NCBI RefSeq assembly: GCF_026183735.1
Contig: NZ_JAPFRE010000016.1
Location: 157,985-221,984, forward strand
DNA length: 64,000 nt
DNA from: Alteromonas sp. ASW11-130
GTDB taxonomy: Bacteria; Pseudomonadota; Gammaproteobacteria; Enterobacterales; Alteromonadaceae
Direction: 5' to 3'
Shown: piece by piece, positions 1 through 11,821 of the stretch
Layout: every line of letters begins with the position of its first letter
How positions within the stretch are numbered: position 1 is the first letter of the stretch
The notes under the pieces: model-generated
What the model saw: the letters and a program-made list of their open reading frames with translations, nothing else
Database searches by the model: none
Told to the model about the DNA's origin: nothing
Program-made: the position numbers and the translations under genes

Positions 1-849
<849 letters not shown>

Positions 850-876
850 TTACAACAACAATTATTGGGGAATATT

Positions 877-1215
877 ATGAGTTTATTTATTTCTTCTGCA
901 CACGCACAAACTGCTGGTGGCGCGCAACAGGGAGGAGGCATGGAAATGCTTATCATGCTAGCGGTTTTTGGGTTGATTTTTTACTTCTTACTTTATCGCC
1001 CACAGGCCAAACGCGTGAAGGAACATAAAAATTTGGTTTCTTCATTGAGTAAGGGCGATGAGGTGCTTACTCAAGGCGGTTTAGTAGGACGCATCACCAA
1101 AGTGTCAGATGACAAAGACTTTATCGAAGTGTCGTTAAATGAAGGCAACAACATAGTTGTACAAAAATCTGCCGTTACTGCAGTGTTACCTAAGGGTACC
1201 ATGAAGTCACTTTAG
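877..1215 (+). CDS. yajC: Sec translocon accessory protein YajC
   Basis: Small single-span inner-membrane protein that associates with SecD and SecF in the holotranslocon. The 112-residue product has a short Ala-rich N-terminus ending HAQ, one membrane helix (about residues 26-45), the conserved YRPQAKR just after it, and a cytoplasmic domain with GDEVLTQGGLVGRI. I chose the ATG at 877; an in-frame TTG at 865 would add four residues that the family does not need. It sits 27 bases after tgt and about 50 bases before secD. The gap to secD contains a GGGGG/CCCCC pair that could form a small hairpin. Confidence 0.95.
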   Translation: MSLFISSAHAQTAGGAQQGGGMEMLIMLAVFGLIFYFLLYRPQAKRVKEHKNLVSSLSKGDEVLTQGGLVGRITKVSDDKDFIEVSLNEGNNIVVQKSAVTAVLPKGTMKSL

Positions 1216-1266
1216 TCTTTTCAGTATGGGGGTGGTAAAGAATGCCCCCGCAAAAAGGAATTTTTT

Positions 1267-3111
1267 GTGTTAAATAAAAATTCAATTTTTAAAGTGCTGT
1301 TGGTCCTCGTGGTGTTAACACTTTGCGGGCTGTATGCGCTACCCAATTTATATGGTGAAGACCACGCCATTCAAATATCTGCTGGTCGCGATGCTACTGT
1401 TACTGAGGCTATGGTTCCTCGGATTGAGTCCACTCTTAAAGAAAATAATATCAATATAAAACGTCTTGAATTCGAAAACGATCAGATTTTGGTTCGTGTA
1501 GATGATTCAGATACCCAACTAAAAGCCCGTGAAACGTTAGATCGTGAATTAGGCTCTGATTATTTCGTCGCAATGAACCTCGCCCCTGATACTCCTGAAT
1601 GGCTTGAAAGCCTGGGCGGCACGCCAATGAAACTAGGGCTAGATTTGCGTGGAGGCGTTCACTTCCTGATGGAAGTAGACATGTCCGAAGTCATGGAAAA
1701 ATCGTTAGAAGACGCTCAAAGTGATTTTCGTACCGCACTGCGTGAAGAAAAGTTACGGTATCGCCGAGTTAGTATGCAAGGCAATCACATCGATATTCAT
1801 TTTCGCGATGAAGAAACCCTTGATAGCGCAGAATTTTTCCTGCGTAATCGTAACCGCGACCTGACCTATACCACGCCAGGGGACAATGTGTTACGAGCTA
1901 CATTCTCTGAAAACAAACTGCAGGAAATTCGTGATTACGCAGTAAAACAAAATATCACTATCTTGCGCAATCGTGTTAATCAGTTAGGTGTCGCTGAGCC
2001 TGTTATTCAAAAACAGGGTGCAGAACGGATAGTCGTGCAACTTCCGGGTGTTCAAGACACTGCTCGAGCGAAAGAAATTCTAAATGCAACGGCGACGTTA
2101 GAATTCCACATGGTGGATCTTAAAAATGACGTCCGTGACGCGGTTGAGGGACGTGTGCCTCCTGGGTCTGTGCTCATCAACGACCAACAAGGTAACCCCG
2201 TTTTACTAGAGAAGCGGGTTATGCTGACAGGTAATCATATTATTGACGCCGGTAGCGGTGTGGATGAATACGGTTTGCCTAACGTCAATATTTCGTTAGA
2301 TTCAGAAGGCGGCAATAAAATGTCGCGAAACACCCGTAACAATATTGGTAAGCCAATGGCCACTGTATTCATTGAATACAAAGCCAGTGGTGAGCGTGAT
2401 GCTGACGGTAAACTTATTTTTGAAAAGCATGAAGAGGTAATAAACCAAGCCACTATTCGTGCGCAACTTGGTAGTAAGTTCCAAATTACCGGTATCGATT
2501 CGCCTAAAGAAGCCCGCGATTTAGCCTTATTACTAAGAGCCGGAGCCCTGATTGCACCTATTCAAATTGTTGAGGAGCGCACAGTCGGCCCTAGCTTGGG
2601 TAAAGAAAATATCGAACTGGGCATGCAGGCAATTGTGTGGGGTATGACACTGGTTCTTGTCTTTATGCTGATCTATTACAAGGCATTTGGCGTGGTCGCA
2701 AATATTGCACTAATGGCTAACGTAGTGATGATCGCAGGTATCATGTCGATGATTCCCGGTGCAACATTAACCCTGCCAGGTATGGCGGGTATAGTGTTAA
2801 CCGTTGGTATGGCTGTTGACGCCAACGTGCTCATTTTTGAACGTATTCGCGAAGAACTAAAAGATGGTAGAAGCCCGCAACAGGCAATTCATCACGGGTA
2901 TGATAATGCGTTTTCTACCATTATTGATGCGAATATCACCACTTTCATCGCAGCGCTCATCCTTTTCGCGGTTGGTACAGGACCAATCAAAGGATTCTCT
3001 ATCACTCTGATGATTGGTATAGCTACCTCCATGTTTACTGCAATTATATTAACGCGCGTTATCGTTAATGCAGTATGGGGCGGTAAGCGTGTGAAGTCAC
3101 TGGCGATATAG
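1267..3111 (+). CDS. secD: protein translocase subunit SecD
   Basis: RND-type membrane protein that uses the proton gradient to help late steps of Sec-dependent export. The 614-residue length matches the family. Visible features are an N-terminal membrane helix, a large periplasmic domain with [16 protein letters not shown], and a C-terminal bundle of helices with the signature [17 protein letters not shown] and [18 protein letters not shown]. Translation starts at a GTG at 1267, supported by AAAAAGGAA a few bases upstream. secF follows after 11 bases, so the two are surely co-transcribed. Confidence 0.97.
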   Translation: MLNKNSIFKVLLVLVVLTLCGLYALPNLYGEDHAIQISAGRDATVTEAMVPRIESTLKENNINIKRLEFENDQILVRVDDSDTQLKARETLDRELGSDYFVAMNLAPDTPEWLESLGGTPMKLGLDLRGGVHFLMEVDMSEVMEKSLEDAQSDFRTALREEKLRYRRVSMQGNHIDIHFRDEETLDSAEFFLRNRNRDLTYTTPGDNVLRATFSENKLQEIRDYAVKQNITILRNRVNQLGVAEPVIQKQGAERIVVQLPGVQDTARAKEILNATATLEFHMVDLKNDVRDAVEGRVPPGSVLINDQQGNPVLLEKRVMLTGNHIIDAGSGVDEYGLPNVNISLDSEGGNKMSRNTRNNIGKPMATVFIEYKASGERDADGKLIFEKHEEVINQATIRAQLGSKFQITGIDSPKEARDLALLLRAGALIAPIQIVEERTVGPSLGKENIELGMQAIVWGMTLVLVFMLIYYKAFGVVANIALMANVVMIAGIMSMIPGATLTLPGMAGIVLTVGMAVDANVLIFERIREELKDGRSPQQAIHHGYDNAFSTIIDANITTFIAALILFAVGTGPIKGFSITLMIGIATSMFTAIILTRVIVNAVWGGKRVKSLAI

Positions 3112-3122
3112 GAAGTAATTAA

Positions 3123-4064
3123 ATGCAAATATTAAATTTAACCAATACCGTCAACTTTATGCGCTTGCGCATTCCTGCGCTGGTGTTATCGGGTTTACTT
3201 ATTGTAGGTTCACTTACCTCATTAGCAATAAATTCATTGAACTGGGGACTGGACTTTACGGGCGGAACCTTGATTCAGGTAGGTTATGAGCAGTCTGCTG
3301 ATTTAGAGGGTATTCGTAAACAGTTAACTGAAGCTGATTTTGGTGATGCTGTGGTGCAAAACTTCGGTAGCAGTCAAGAGGTGTTAATTCGCATTGCCCC
3401 CCGCGAAGGCGTTAAAGCGTCTGATATTGGTGATCAGGTGGTTGACGTATTGCGTGCTGACGGCACTTCAGTTGAAAAACAACGTATTGAGTTTGTAGGG
3501 CCAAATGTAGGTGATGAGCTTTCTGAGCAAGGGGGGCTGGCCATGCTCGTTGCCCTAATCTGTATTTTGATTTATGTTGCGATGCGGTTTGAATGGCGTT
3601 TCGCATTAGGCTCTGTGGCAGCATTAATTCACGATGTGATTATCACCCTGGGCTTATTTTCAATTTTACAGCTGGAGGTAGACTTAACCATATTAGCAGC
3701 AGTACTCGCTGTTATAGGTTATTCCCTAAACGATACAATCGTGGTTTCTGATCGTATCCGAGAAAACTTCAGAAAGCTGCGTAAAGGTACGCCAGAAGAG
3801 GTAGTGAATGTATCACTTACTCAAACACTTAACCGTACAATTGTAACTTCATTAACTACAGTTTTAGTATTGTTAGCCTTGTTTTTTAAAGGTGGCGCTC
3901 TAATACACGGGTTTGCTACCGCGTTACTATTTGGTGTAGTTATCGGTACGTATTCATCTATCTATATTGCCAGTGCGGTGGCGTTGGCGCTAGGGGTGAG
4001 TAAAGAAGATCTCATGCCACCAGAGGTGGAAAAAGAGGGCGCGGATCAAGAGCCGCTTCTATAA
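3123..4064 (+). CDS. secF: protein translocase subunit SecF
   Basis: Partner of SecD. The 313-residue protein has an N-terminal helix, the SecF periplasmic motif LNWGLDFTGGTLIQV, and the conserved transmembrane signature GYSLNDTIVVSDRIRENF that carries residues needed for proton-driven function. It is the last gene of the tgt-yajC-secD-secF unit and is followed within 25 bases by a strong stem-loop that is T-rich on both sides. Confidence 0.97.
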   Translation: MQILNLTNTVNFMRLRIPALVLSGLLIVGSLTSLAINSLNWGLDFTGGTLIQVGYEQSADLEGIRKQLTEADFGDAVVQNFGSSQEVLIRIAPREGVKASDIGDQVVDVLRADGTSVEKQRIEFVGPNVGDELSEQGGLAMLVALICILIYVAMRFEWRFALGSVAALIHDVIITLGLFSILQLEVDLTILAAVLAVIGYSLNDTIVVSDRIRENFRKLRKGTPEEVVNVSLTQTLNRTIVTSLTTVLVLLALFFKGGALIHGFATALLFGVVIGTYSSIYIASAVALALGVSKEDLMPPEVEKEGADQEPLL

Positions 4065-4083
4065 TTTAGCTCATCAGAAAAAC

Positions 4084-4117
4084 AAAAAGCCGGATTGCAA
4101 AACAATCCGGCTTTTTT
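4084..4117. terminator. bidirectional terminator between secF and suhB
   Basis: An 11-bp perfect stem (AAGCCGGATTG paired with CAATCCGGCTT) with a 5-base loop. It has a T run on the plus strand and an A run on the other side, so it can stop transcription from both converging genes, secF (+) and suhB (-). Confidence 0.9.
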
Positions 4118-4132
4118 CTATTAGACAAAGTG

Positions 4133-4909
4133 CTATTTCAAATATTTGACCAGCGTTTGAACAACTTTAACGCCGCCCGCAACTACTTCACCTTTATAAA
4201 GGGGATCATTGCCACCTTTAAAGTCAGTAACCAGACCACCTGCTTCACGAACTAATAGCTCTCCAGCGGCGATATCCCACGCTTTGATGCCTCGCTCCCA
4301 GTAGCCATCATGTCGCCCGGCTGCTACGTACGCCATATCCAAAGCTGCACTGCCACCGCGTCGAATGTCACCGCACGCATGGAATATTTTGTTTAAGCCT
4401 AAAGCATATTCACCAAATTGCTTTTTATCTTTGAAAGGGAAAGCTGTTGCCAACACAGTTTCGCTTAAATCTTTTGCTTTGCTGGCACGAATTCGATAGC
4501 CGTTTAACTGTGCACCCTGACCACGGCTGGCGGTAAACAGTTCGCCACGCATGGGGTCAAAAATTACTGCCTGGTCTAACCGACCTTTGTATAAAAGAGC
4601 GATAGACACACAAAAATGTGGTATACCTTTGATGAAATTGGTGGTGCCATCCAGCGGGTCAATTACCCATTGATATTCGCTTTCGCTGCCTTCTGTTTCG
4701 CCTGTCTCTTCACCCAAAAATGCATGGTTAGGGTAAGATTGTTGGATTTTACTGATAATGGCTCTCTCAGCTTCTTTATCAACTTTTGTTACATAATCAT
4801 TAGTGCCTTTAGATTGCGTTTCTAAATCATCACGATTTTCGAAACCACGAACGATTATTGAGCCAGCAGCGCGTGCAGCGCGCACGGCTATATTCAGCAT
4901 AGGATGCAT
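4133..4909 (-). CDS. suhB: inositol-1-monophosphatase family protein SuhB
   Basis: Member of the Li-sensitive, Mg-dependent inositol monophosphatase family. In enterobacteria SuhB also acts in rRNA transcription antitermination and ribosome assembly. The 258-residue form starts at the ATG at 4909 (MHPMLNIAVRAARAAG), which matches the E. coli N-terminus; a longer upstream frame has no family support. Metal-site motifs are present: GEETG, WVIDPLDGTTNF and a late WDIAAGELLVREAGG. It is transcribed toward secF and diverges from trmJ, with a gap of about 200 bases. Confidence 0.95.
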   Translation of the reverse strand: MHPMLNIAVRAARAAGSIIVRGFENRDDLETQSKGTNDYVTKVDKEAERAIISKIQQSYPNHAFLGEETGETEGSESEYQWVIDPLDGTTNFIKGIPHFCVSIALLYKGRLDQAVIFDPMRGELFTASRGQGAQLNGYRIRASKAKDLSETVLATAFPFKDKKQFGEYALGLNKIFHACGDIRRGGSAALDMAYVAAGRHDGYWERGIKAWDIAAGELLVREAGGLVTDFKGGNDPLYKGEVVAGGVKVVQTLVKYLK

Positions 4910-5111
4910 AGTTAACCACCAATTGTAAAAGATCGAAGAATAACGGTAGTGACTATTCAATAAATAAACAGTACTACGTAATTGGCGCGAAGTGTAGCAG
5001 AGCAAACTAAATTTGCAATCTGAATCGGGTTGCTTATGGCAACAATATGTTTTAGCCCGTGCAAATATGCTAGTATCCGCGACATTGCAAATATTAAATT
5101 ACTGTATCTAC

Positions 5112-5828
5112 ATGCTTGATAACATCCGAATCGTTCTGGTGAACACCTCTCATACTGGCAACATAGGTTCTGCGGCTCGAGCGATGAAAACTATGGGACT
5201 TAAGCACCTTTATCTAGTCGATCCTGTGCATGCTCCGGACGGCAAAGCTAGCGCAATGGCCGCAGGAGCAGGCGACGTACTTGCGAATGCGAAAACGGTA
5301 GCGACGTTGGGAGAAGCCGTGGCTTCTTGCGGTTTGGTCATCGGCACTTCAGCCCGTTCCCGCACCCATTCTTGGCCGATGCTCGAACCGAGGGAGAGTG
5401 GCGTCAAACTGGTAACTGAAGCTGAAAAGTATCCTGTTGCATTGGTGTTTGGACGTGAAAACAGCGGCCTATCCAACGAGGAGCTTCAGCAATGTCATTT
5501 TCATGTATGTATCCCGGCTAATCCAGAATACAGCTCATTAAATTTGGCGGCTGCGGTGCAAACGCTTTGTTACGAAGTACGGGTGGCGTGGTTAGATGCG
5601 AACTCACACCCAGAGGTAGAAGCAGATTACCCATTAAACGAAGATTTGGAGCGTTTTTACGTGCACTTAGAAGAAACACTTCAACGCACTAATTTCATCG
5701 TTAAAAATCACCCAGGAATGGTAATGACAAAATTACGCAGGCTGTTTAACCGGGCGCGACCAGAAGCTCAAGAACTTAATATTCTTCGCGGTATTCTCGC
5801 ATCCATTGATAAATCGACTAAAGAGTAA
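5112..5828 (+). CDS. trmJ: tRNA (cytidine/uridine-32-2'-O)-methyltransferase TrmJ
   Basis: SPOUT-class SAM-dependent methyltransferase that 2'-O-methylates position 32 of several tRNAs. The 238-residue product starting at 5112 ([20 protein letters not shown]) fits the family. The trefoil-knot motifs are visible: [16 protein letters not shown] near the N-terminus, LVFGREN.GLSNEEL in the middle, and an [17 protein letters not shown] knot segment. An in-frame start at 5013 would add 33 residues that homologues lack. Five bases separate it from cysE. Confidence 0.95.
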   Translation: MLDNIRIVLVNTSHTGNIGSAARAMKTMGLKHLYLVDPVHAPDGKASAMAAGAGDVLANAKTVATLGEAVASCGLVIGTSARSRTHSWPMLEPRESGVKLVTEAEKYPVALVFGRENSGLSNEELQQCHFHVCIPANPEYSSLNLAAAVQTLCYEVRVAWLDANSHPEVEADYPLNEDLERFYVHLEETLQRTNFIVKNHPGMVMTKLRRLFNRARPEAQELNILRGILASIDKSTKE

Positions 5829-5833
5829 TTAAC

Positions 5834-6661
5834 GTGTTTGAACGTATCAAAGAAGATGTCGAAGGCGTATTCCAACGCGACCCTGCCGCCAGAAACTTTT
5901 TTGAAGTATTAACTAATTATCCAGGATTGCATGCTATTTGGCTTCATCGTCTTAGTCATCGCATGTGGAATCGGGGCTTCAAGTGGTTAGCACGAAGTTT
6001 ATCCACTTTCAGTCGATGGTTGACCGGCATCGAAATTCATCCGGGTGCTAAACTTGGCAGACGATTTTTCATCGACCATGGGATGGGGGTAGTAATCGGT
6101 GAAACTGCTGAAGTAGGTAATGATGTGACGCTTTATCATGGTGTAACGTTGGGGGGTACCAGTTGGAAAGCGGGTAAACGACACCCAACCCTGGGCGACA
6201 ATGTCGTAGTGGGTGCTGGGGCTAAGATCCTTGGGCCGATTTATATCGGCGAAAATGCAAAGGTTGGCTCTAATTCGGTGGTAGTAAAAGATACCCCCCC
6301 TGGCGCAACGGTGGTGGGTATTCCCGGCCGTATTGTTATGTCAACTCAGAATACATCACGTGTTAAAGAGCAAGCAGATAAACGCAATCGAATCGCACGT
6401 AAATACGGCTTTGATGCCTATGCAGTTGCGCCAGATAATCCCGATCCGGTAGCGAATGCGATGGGAGTAATGCTTGAACACATGCATCTGATGGATACCA
6501 AAGTGGAAGAAATGTGTGCAGTTATTCAATCGATGGGCGGAAATGTTTGCAGCGCCGATTTGCAATCACTGAGCGCAGAAGACTTCGCCGCAACTGGAAT
6601 ATCACCGGTTGCACCCGATGCCGAAAAGAAAACTCAAAACCCGTTTGATCCGAAAATCTAA
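5834..6661 (+). CDS. cysE: serine O-acetyltransferase CysE
   Basis: Transfers acetyl from acetyl-CoA to L-serine, the committed step of cysteine synthesis. The 275-residue protein has the N-terminal helical SATase domain and a left-handed beta-helix of hexapeptide repeats with [30 protein letters not shown] and the active-site region [19 protein letters not shown]. It starts at a GTG directly after trmJ. In many gammaproteobacteria trmJ-cysE runs straight into iscR; here about 9 kb of other genes intervene. Its stop codon overlaps the stop of the convergent decarboxylase gene by two bases. Confidence 0.95.
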   Translation: MFERIKEDVEGVFQRDPAARNFFEVLTNYPGLHAIWLHRLSHRMWNRGFKWLARSLSTFSRWLTGIEIHPGAKLGRRFFIDHGMGVVIGETAEVGNDVTLYHGVTLGGTSWKAGKRHPTLGDNVVVGAGAKILGPIYIGENAKVGSNSVVVKDTPPGATVVGIPGRIVMSTQNTSRVKEQADKRNRIARKYGFDAYAVAPDNPDPVANAMGVMLEHMHLMDTKVEEMCAVIQSMGGNVCSADLQSLSAEDFAATGISPVAPDAEKKTQNPFDPKI

Positions 6662-8589
6662 TTTTCATTAACCATTACGTATAGCTCACCATCATAGAAA
6701 CCTTGAATGGTAAGCTTTTGGCTTGAAAGAGAACGCAAATAATCAATGTGTTCTTCTTGAATAAGCTGACCGGGCACAATAAGGGGAATGCCGGGCGGGT
6801 AGGGCACAATTAATCCTGCCGCCACTCTTCCTGCACTGTCCTGCCAAGGAATAGCTTCACGTTTGCCAAAAAATGCATTGGAAGGTAACTCGGCTAATTT
6901 TATCGGTGGAATTTTGCAAGGTAATACATTTTTACTCTTACTGCGATGAAGCGACACCGAGCCTTGATCTAGTTTTTTAAGCGCATTGTATAAACGCACT
7001 ATTTTTGAGCGCATACCGCCCAGAGTTAATAAAACCAAAATTGTGCTGTGAGTGAATTTCTCAATTTCCAAAGCTACTTCATCCATCAGAAAACGATGAA
7101 TTTCTTGATTGGAATATTCCAGGGCCGAAACATCTATCAATATTTTCAACGGATCGTGGCCCATATTGTCTTTAGCAAAGTGAGGAAATATTTTTCCAAA
7201 ATCTTTAGCATCTAAAATACGTAAGCGGTTAAAGCGAGCAACCTGTTGTTTTAATTCATCAACATTGTTGAGCAATTCATTTAGAATTTTATAGCCTTCC
7301 ATCTCTAATTGCTTTCGGCATACATCCAATGATGCAATCAACTGATATTTTGGCGAGGTGCTAGTATGAATGCTGTAAATTTCTTTAAAGAAATCCACAT
7401 CAAAATCCGGATCGTTTACGTGAATAAAGGATGCTTGCGAAAATGCTGAAACAACTTTATGCGCAGAGTGAGTGACATAGTCAGCCCCGGCTTGAATCGC
7501 TGAATAATCGCGGAAACGAGGGTGGAATAACGAATAAGCAAACCATGCCTCATCAATGAATACTTTCATTCCGTTGTCGTGACCCAGCTTTACTACTTGT
7601 TTAAGGTCAGTTAACAGGCCGTCGTAAGTGCAGCCAGTAAGCACAATAAGCTTTGCATCTGTATTGGTTTTAATGGTTTCTTTTAGCTGATCTAGTTCCG
7701 GTGGCGCGAAAATACCATAGTCGGGATTTAAACTGCTGTCTAAATAAACCGGCATAGCGCGTGCCTGGATAATACCGTGATGAACTGACTTGTGACAATT
7801 GCGGTCCACAATGACCTTATCACCTTCTCTTAGCAGCGTTTGTAAAATTATTTTATTAGACGTGGAGGAGCCATTAGTAACAAAGTAGGATTTACGTACC
7901 TCAAACGTGTTTGCTGCAATCGCTTGTGCACGTCCAATAGCATGAGTGCCATCAGATAAGGAGCCGAGCGAATCCACGCTTACTGATAAATCACTGACGA
8001 ATACATTACGTCCAAAGAACTTGTAAAAATCGCTGATGTAAGGCGAATGACGGAAACTCGCGCCTCCACTATGTCCCGGTGTATGCCAAGAATCGTTTGC
8101 TTCCACCACATATTTTCGATAGGCAGTCCAAAAGGGCGATTCATTTCGGTCGTCAAAGTCGTTAATTATGTACCCTAGAATAGACTCAGGGTCAGAAATA
8201 ATATCGTTACGATAAAAAAATGACTCCATGCCGTTGGTCAGATTGACTATATCTAAGCCCTTTATGGCATCGCCTAATACATAAACGGGTAACTCCCTGC
8301 GAACATGCTTAATCATGTCGATGACTACCGCATTGTTATCCGCTCTGCCGGGTTTAGCGTCGCCTATATCCGCCCATTTAACTTCGGTATCCCAACTAAA
8401 CACTACCGCTTGTATGTCGCCGTCATTACGAATTAAATCTAGTGCTTTGGGAACTGTATCAGCTTCAACCAAGCTGATAGTAATATCCGTGCGTTCAAAG
8501 GCGTCAATTGTCGACTGAATGCCATTAACAATTTGCTCAAGAAGCGCTCGAGAGTCTTCGATAATTAAAATTTTTACAATAGGAAGCAT
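6658..8589 (-). CDS. PLP-dependent Orn/Lys/Arg decarboxylase family protein
   Basis: Fold-type I PLP enzyme of the ornithine/lysine/arginine decarboxylase group. The first 130 or so residues form a receiver-like wing domain ([16 protein letters not shown]). The core carries [13 protein letters not shown], the phosphate-binding [22 protein letters not shown], and the PLP-lysine motif THSAHK near residue 376. A family C-terminal domain follows, with [12 protein letters not shown]. At 643 residues it is shorter than the inducible E. coli enzymes (about 710-755). The substrate cannot be told from sequence alone; lysine, ornithine and arginine are all possible. It is monocistronic and ends tail-to-tail with cysE. 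Confidence 0.9.
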   Translation of the reverse strand: MLPIVKILIIEDSRALLEQIVNGIQSTIDAFERTDITISLVEADTVPKALDLIRNDGDIQAVVFSWDTEVKWADIGDAKPGRADNNAVVIDMIKHVRRELPVYVLGDAIKGLDIVNLTNGMESFFYRNDIISDPESILGYIINDFDDRNESPFWTAYRKYVVEANDSWHTPGHSGGASFRHSPYISDFYKFFGRNVFVSDLSVSVDSLGSLSDGTHAIGRAQAIAANTFEVRKSYFVTNGSSTSNKIILQTLLREGDKVIVDRNCHKSVHHGIIQARAMPVYLDSSLNPDYGIFAPPELDQLKETIKTNTDAKLIVLTGCTYDGLLTDLKQVVKLGHDNGMKVFIDEAWFAYSLFHPRFRDYSAIQAGADYVTHSAHKVVSAFSQASFIHVNDPDFDVDFFKEIYSIHTSTSPKYQLIASLDVCRKQLEMEGYKILNELLNNVDELKQQVARFNRLRILDAKDFGKIFPHFAKDNMGHDPLKILIDVSALEYSNQEIHRFLMDEVALEIEKFTHSTILVLLTLGGMRSKIVRLYNALKKLDQGSVSLHRSKSKNVLPCKIPPIKLAELPSNAFFGKREAIPWQDSAGRVAAGLIVPYPPGIPLIVPGQLIQEEHIDYLRSLSSQKLTIQGFYDGELYVMVNEN

Positions 8590-8847
8590 GTCAAAAGCAC
8601 GGTTGTGAGAAGTGTATGCTCTTGAGTTTACAGAAGGAACTTATGCTTGTCAGTGTTTGCTTTTGCGTTCAATCTGGAAAAAACATACAGCTTAGTTACA
8701 AAGCGTGTAACACTCCACCTGTTGAGTTGGGTATACCCTTTAAAAAGACATGTCAGAATTATCTAGATGAAATTCCAGTGTTTTATATGATTTCAGCGTA
8801 TTTTCGTACCTGATATCGATCTAAAGTTAGCGCGCAGCGACAGTATC

Positions 8848-9537
8848 TTAATCTGAGGCTAAGTGTTTTTTCATATAAAAATGTGAAAATACTAACGTAA
8901 TAATACTTATTACAATACCAGCTCCCAATACAGACCACTGAGCGGTATCAGGCGAACTGTCTTCTTCTATCATGGCTAGGCCACCAATCCAACCAAGATA
9001 TACATACATAGTGGCCAAGGGCAGTTGTCCTAAGAAGGTCGTCCATATATAGGTTAAGAATTTCACGTGGGTAACACCCAATCCGTAGTTTTTCACCACT
9101 GCGGGAATGAAAGGGTTTAACCTTAATATAAAGATAAACTTAGCACTGTGTTTGGCGACTACCTTGAGTACTTGTTTACCCTTTTCTGTAGCTTCAATTT
9201 TATGGGTAATAAAATCTTTCAACATATAGCGCGAAATCGCAAAGGTGATACAAGATGCCGTTAACGCCGATATTACCGCGATACTTAAACCAATGGAAAA
9301 TGAAAACAGCACGCCTGCTGCGATATTAAATATGGAACTGGGGAAACTAAGCGAGGCTAGCACGACGTAGAGTAAAGCAAAAATGAAGTAGCTTAAAAAG
9401 CCAAAAGAAGTAATGTAATTCACACCTTCACGCACTGTCTCTCTAGTCACCATCAGCTTCCACAAAACGATGGCTGATATAGCTAGAACAGTAAAGATAA
9501 TCGCTATCTTCACGAGGGATTTATGATTGGATTTCAT
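8848..9537 (-). CDS. TVP38/TMEM64 family membrane protein
   Basis: A 229-residue integral membrane protein of the TVP38/TMEM64 (DedA-related, VTT-domain) group, whose members are linked to lipid handling in the inner membrane. About five or six hydrophobic segments are visible. The family core reads FPSSIFNIAAGVLFSFSIG, followed by an SRYMLKDFI segment and the motif RLNPFIPAVVKNYGLG, which resembles the conserved R-x-x-P-x-x-P of this family. An N-terminal signal-anchor helix is at residues 9-29. It stands alone, with long gaps on both sides. Confidence 0.85.
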   Translation of the reverse strand: MKSNHKSLVKIAIIFTVLAISAIVLWKLMVTRETVREGVNYITSFGFLSYFIFALLYVVLASLSFPSSIFNIAAGVLFSFSIGLSIAVISALTASCITFAISRYMLKDFITHKIEATEKGKQVLKVVAKHSAKFIFILRLNPFIPAVVKNYGLGVTHVKFLTYIWTTFLGQLPLATMYVYLGWIGGLAMIEEDSSPDTAQWSVLGAGIVISIITLVFSHFYMKKHLASD

Positions 9538-10184
9538 CCGCTGTACCTCATTACAAACCGGTAGGTCATGGCATTCTTTTACTAGGCATTTGAGTGCTAA
9601 AAAGTTTCAGCAGCGAATTTTCCATACCCTATTGTTTTACTACCACGAATAGCCTTTAGGTAATATAAGCGCGCAATGCTAAAAAAGATTACACCTGTGT
9701 AATGTTTTATAGTGAAAGGAATAACTGTATTTATTCAAGCTCCAAGTTTTGTAATAGCAGGGGGAACCATAAAGTTTCAGGAGATAAAAGAAAGGCTAGG
9801 CGAGCAAAAGTGCTAGTAAGGAAACGAGTTCGTTGAATAGGCTTTCAGTCTAGCTAACGGGTTACTCTGCTACCTGTTGGACAAACGTGAACGTTGCCTG
9901 CAATACCTGATAGAAATAAAAAGGTGGCTACCTATATCTGTGGCAAAAGCACTACGACGACAAAAGATGTGTGTACTTTTCGTTAACTAAAGTGTTTTAA
10001 GCATGACAGGCCTTCCGCGGTGTCTACTGTACCGGGAAATGAAAGCGGTAGAAAGAAGGAATAGAGCAAATTAGTAAGAAGATAATGGCGCCCTTTACGG
10101 GAGTTGGGTATCCGCTAAATATTGACCTTGCCGAACCTATGGAACCTTATCTTTGAAATTATTAATGTAGATAGCTTACTGCTA

Positions 10185-10352
10185 CTAAATCGCAAGTAAC
10201 CAGTTTAGGAACTTCTTTTTTTCAGTTGTGTTCTGAAAGTCAATGCGTTTTGGAGCGTTACTGTCGTCAAATGCGACGCAGAATTTATTGACTGAAATGG
10301 ACGAGATTGGCGGTGTGGCAGTAATACTTACACCATTAAATGTATAAATCAT
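10185..10352 (-). CDS. possible small hypothetical protein (55 aa)
   Basis: Starting at the ATG at 10352, this minus-strand frame gives a 55-residue protein beginning MIYTFNGVSITATPP and ending FLNWLLAI. I do not recognise it. Composition is protein-like (mixed charge, no runs), but no good ribosome-binding site precedes the ATG. It lies downstream of the csp terminator, so it would need its own promoter. It may be spurious. Confidence 0.25.
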   Translation of the reverse strand: MIYTFNGVSITATPPISSISVNKFCVAFDDSNAPKRIDFQNTTEKKKFLNWLLAI

Positions 10353-10431
10353 ATTTTGATACTTTTGTTTTATTAGAAATGTACTGTAAGACAATTACTG
10401 AGGGGTAAGTTCAAGGGGAGTTTTACGGTAA

Positions 10432-10459
10432 TAAAAAAAGGCCAGCATTGGCTGACCTT
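10432..10459 (-). terminator. rho-independent terminator of the cold-shock gene
   Basis: On the minus strand an 8-bp stem AGGTCAGC/GCTGGCCT (one G-T pair, loop CAAT) is followed by a run of seven T. It lies 13 bases beyond the csp stop codon. Confidence 0.9.
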
Positions 10460-10471
10460 AATATAAAAATC

Positions 10472-10684
10472 TTAGCAAGGTACAACGTTAGCTGCTTGCG
10501 GGCCTTTTTGACCTTGTTCGATTACGAACTGTACCTGTTGGCCTTCAGATAAAGATTTATAGCCTTCTGCAACGATTGAGCGGAAATGAACGAAAACATC
10601 TTTTCCACCTTCGCTTGGCGTTAGAAAACCAAAACCTTTATCTTCATTAAACCATTTAACTGTGCCATTTACTGAATTAGACAT
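10472..10684 (-). CDS. CspA-family cold-shock protein
   Basis: A 70-residue OB-fold nucleic-acid chaperone. The RNP1 motif KGFGFLTP and RNP2 motif DVFVHFRSI are intact, as is the N-terminal [11 protein letters not shown]. Several paralogues are normal in these genomes, so no specific csp letter is assigned. The roughly 450 bases upstream are empty of genes, which fits the long structured 5' leader typical of cold-shock mRNAs; a small GGTGGC..GCCACC hairpin lies just before the start. Confidence 0.95.
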   Translation of the reverse strand: MSNSVNGTVKWFNEDKGFGFLTPSEGGKDVFVHFRSIVAEGYKSLSEGQQVQFVIEQGQKGPQAANVVPC

Positions 10685-11133
10685 ATTTGAAACCTTTTAT
10701 TAATAAGTATTAGGTGGCAGGCCACCAAGAAAGCGATAGACAAAACAAGTAAGACATTAACCAGTAAAGCAAATGTATATACAAGTTCGACTTAAATTAA
10801 TAAAAGAAGAAAGAGAGACGCAAAATGCAGTAGTAGATAAAGCTTTATTTTTCTAAAGCCAGAGTAGAATACGCGAGTTATTAGGATATGTACACTATTA
10901 TTTAAATAAACTTTTTATCTCGAACGAAGATCGTTGCAGTATTGTTGTTTTAAAACGATAAACCTGCTCAAAAGAAATCCAACCTAATCAAACTACCCTC
11001 GACAAATCTGCTCCTATTGCGGGTCGATAATCTAAGGAGTTCACCAATAGTGTTTAAAAAGTTAAACCATAGGTGCGGTTTAATATGGTGGTACTATTTG
11101 TTTTTGCAATAAAAACGGCACACAGAGGCCTCT
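10685..11133. other. divergent intergenic region between csp and yceH
   Basis: About 450 bases. It must hold the csp promoter and leader (minus strand) and the yceH promoter (plus strand). Visible are a GGTGGCAGGCCACC hairpin at about 10713-10726, AT-rich DNA at 10880-10915, and an inverted repeat TTAAACC/GGTTTAA at about 11061-11082 just before yceH. I could not fix transcription starts. Confidence 0.5.
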
Positions 11134-11805
11134 ATGATAATACAATTAAGTGATAAACAAGCTCGTGTAATCGGTGTATTGCTAGAGAAAGAAATAACCA
11201 CACCGGATCACTACCCCCTATCTTTAAATGGTCTGACCGCAGGTTGTAATCAAAAAAGTAACCGCGAGCCGGTTATGAATTTAAGCGAAGCCGATGTAAT
11301 AAACACAGTAGACGAGCTGGTGACTAAAAAACTAATAGCCGAGCAGACCGGTTTTGGAAGCCGTGTAGTGAAGTACAAGCACCGTTTCTGTAATACCGAG
11401 TTTGGCGACCTAAAACTGAATCCTCAACAACTCGCGGTAATCTGTGTATTGTTACTCCGTGGACCACAAACGCCAGGAGAGTTAAGGACCCGCACCAACA
11501 GGTTGGCCGAGTTTAGTAGTGTAGATGAAGTTGAACGAGTGCTGGAAGCGTTGAGAGCTCATAATGGTGAACAATTAGTGGTCAAGCTTGAGCGTGAGCC
11601 GGGTAAGCGGGAGTCGCGCTATCAACATTGCTTTGCTGATAGCGACTCAATTGAAACTAAAGAAACAATGCAAACGACTTATGCTAATTCGACTAATCAG
11701 AACCCCGAATCAGACCGAGTAACTATCCTGGAGCAGAAAGTGAAGGAGATGCAAGCGCAATTAGCACACCTTCAAAGCAGCTTGGATGAGCTAATTGGAC
11801 GCTAG
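11134..11805 (+). CDS. YceH family protein (DUF480)
   Basis: Conserved proteobacterial protein of unknown molecular role made of two winged-helix-like halves. The 223-residue product shows the signature [30 protein letters not shown], and the second repeat [19 protein letters not shown]. The C-terminus ends in a coiled-coil-like segment ([19 protein letters not shown]), as in other family members. It is convergent with the DUF418 gene, whose end is 16 bases away. Confidence 0.9.
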   Translation: MIIQLSDKQARVIGVLLEKEITTPDHYPLSLNGLTAGCNQKSNREPVMNLSEADVINTVDELVTKKLIAEQTGFGSRVVKYKHRFCNTEFGDLKLNPQQLAVICVLLLRGPQTPGELRTRTNRLAEFSSVDEVERVLEALRAHNGEQLVVKLEREPGKRESRYQHCFADSDSIETKETMQTTYANSTNQNPESDRVTILEQKVKEMQAQLAHLQSSLDELIGR

Positions 11806-11821
11806 CTCTTAGGGTTAACCT

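Larger units (their letters stand above)
9538..10471. other. long gap with no convincing gene
   Basis: About 930 bases between the TVP38 gene and the cold-shock gene. I found no recognisable protein, tRNA or known riboswitch. One short minus-strand reading frame (10185-10352) is listed separately with low confidence. The csp terminator lies at the right end. The stretch 9770-9900 is purine-rich and has several possible hairpins, but no regulated gene follows it in that direction. Confidence 0.5.

Noticed and set aside
6658..8589. Decarboxylase gene read as a response regulator because of its N-terminal [13 protein letters not shown] segment
   Set aside because: This wing domain is normal for the Orn/Lys/Arg decarboxylase family and the PLP core is complete.
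8616..8813. 65-residue plus-strand reading frame between the decarboxylase and TVP38 genes
   Set aside because: An internal ATG has a fair ribosome-binding site, but the sequence is Cys-rich, matches nothing I know, and lies in a likely promoter region.
9770..9900. Possible c-di-GMP (GEMM-like) riboswitch from the AGGCTAGGCGAGC and ACGGGTTAC pieces
   Set aside because: The conserved GEMM core is not matched, and no gene lies downstream on that strand within 1 kb.
11051..11113. 20-codon frame with GTG start and AAGGAG just before yceH
   Set aside because: The spacing from the ribosome-binding site is long and there is no recognisable product; it could be a leader peptide, but evidence is too thin.
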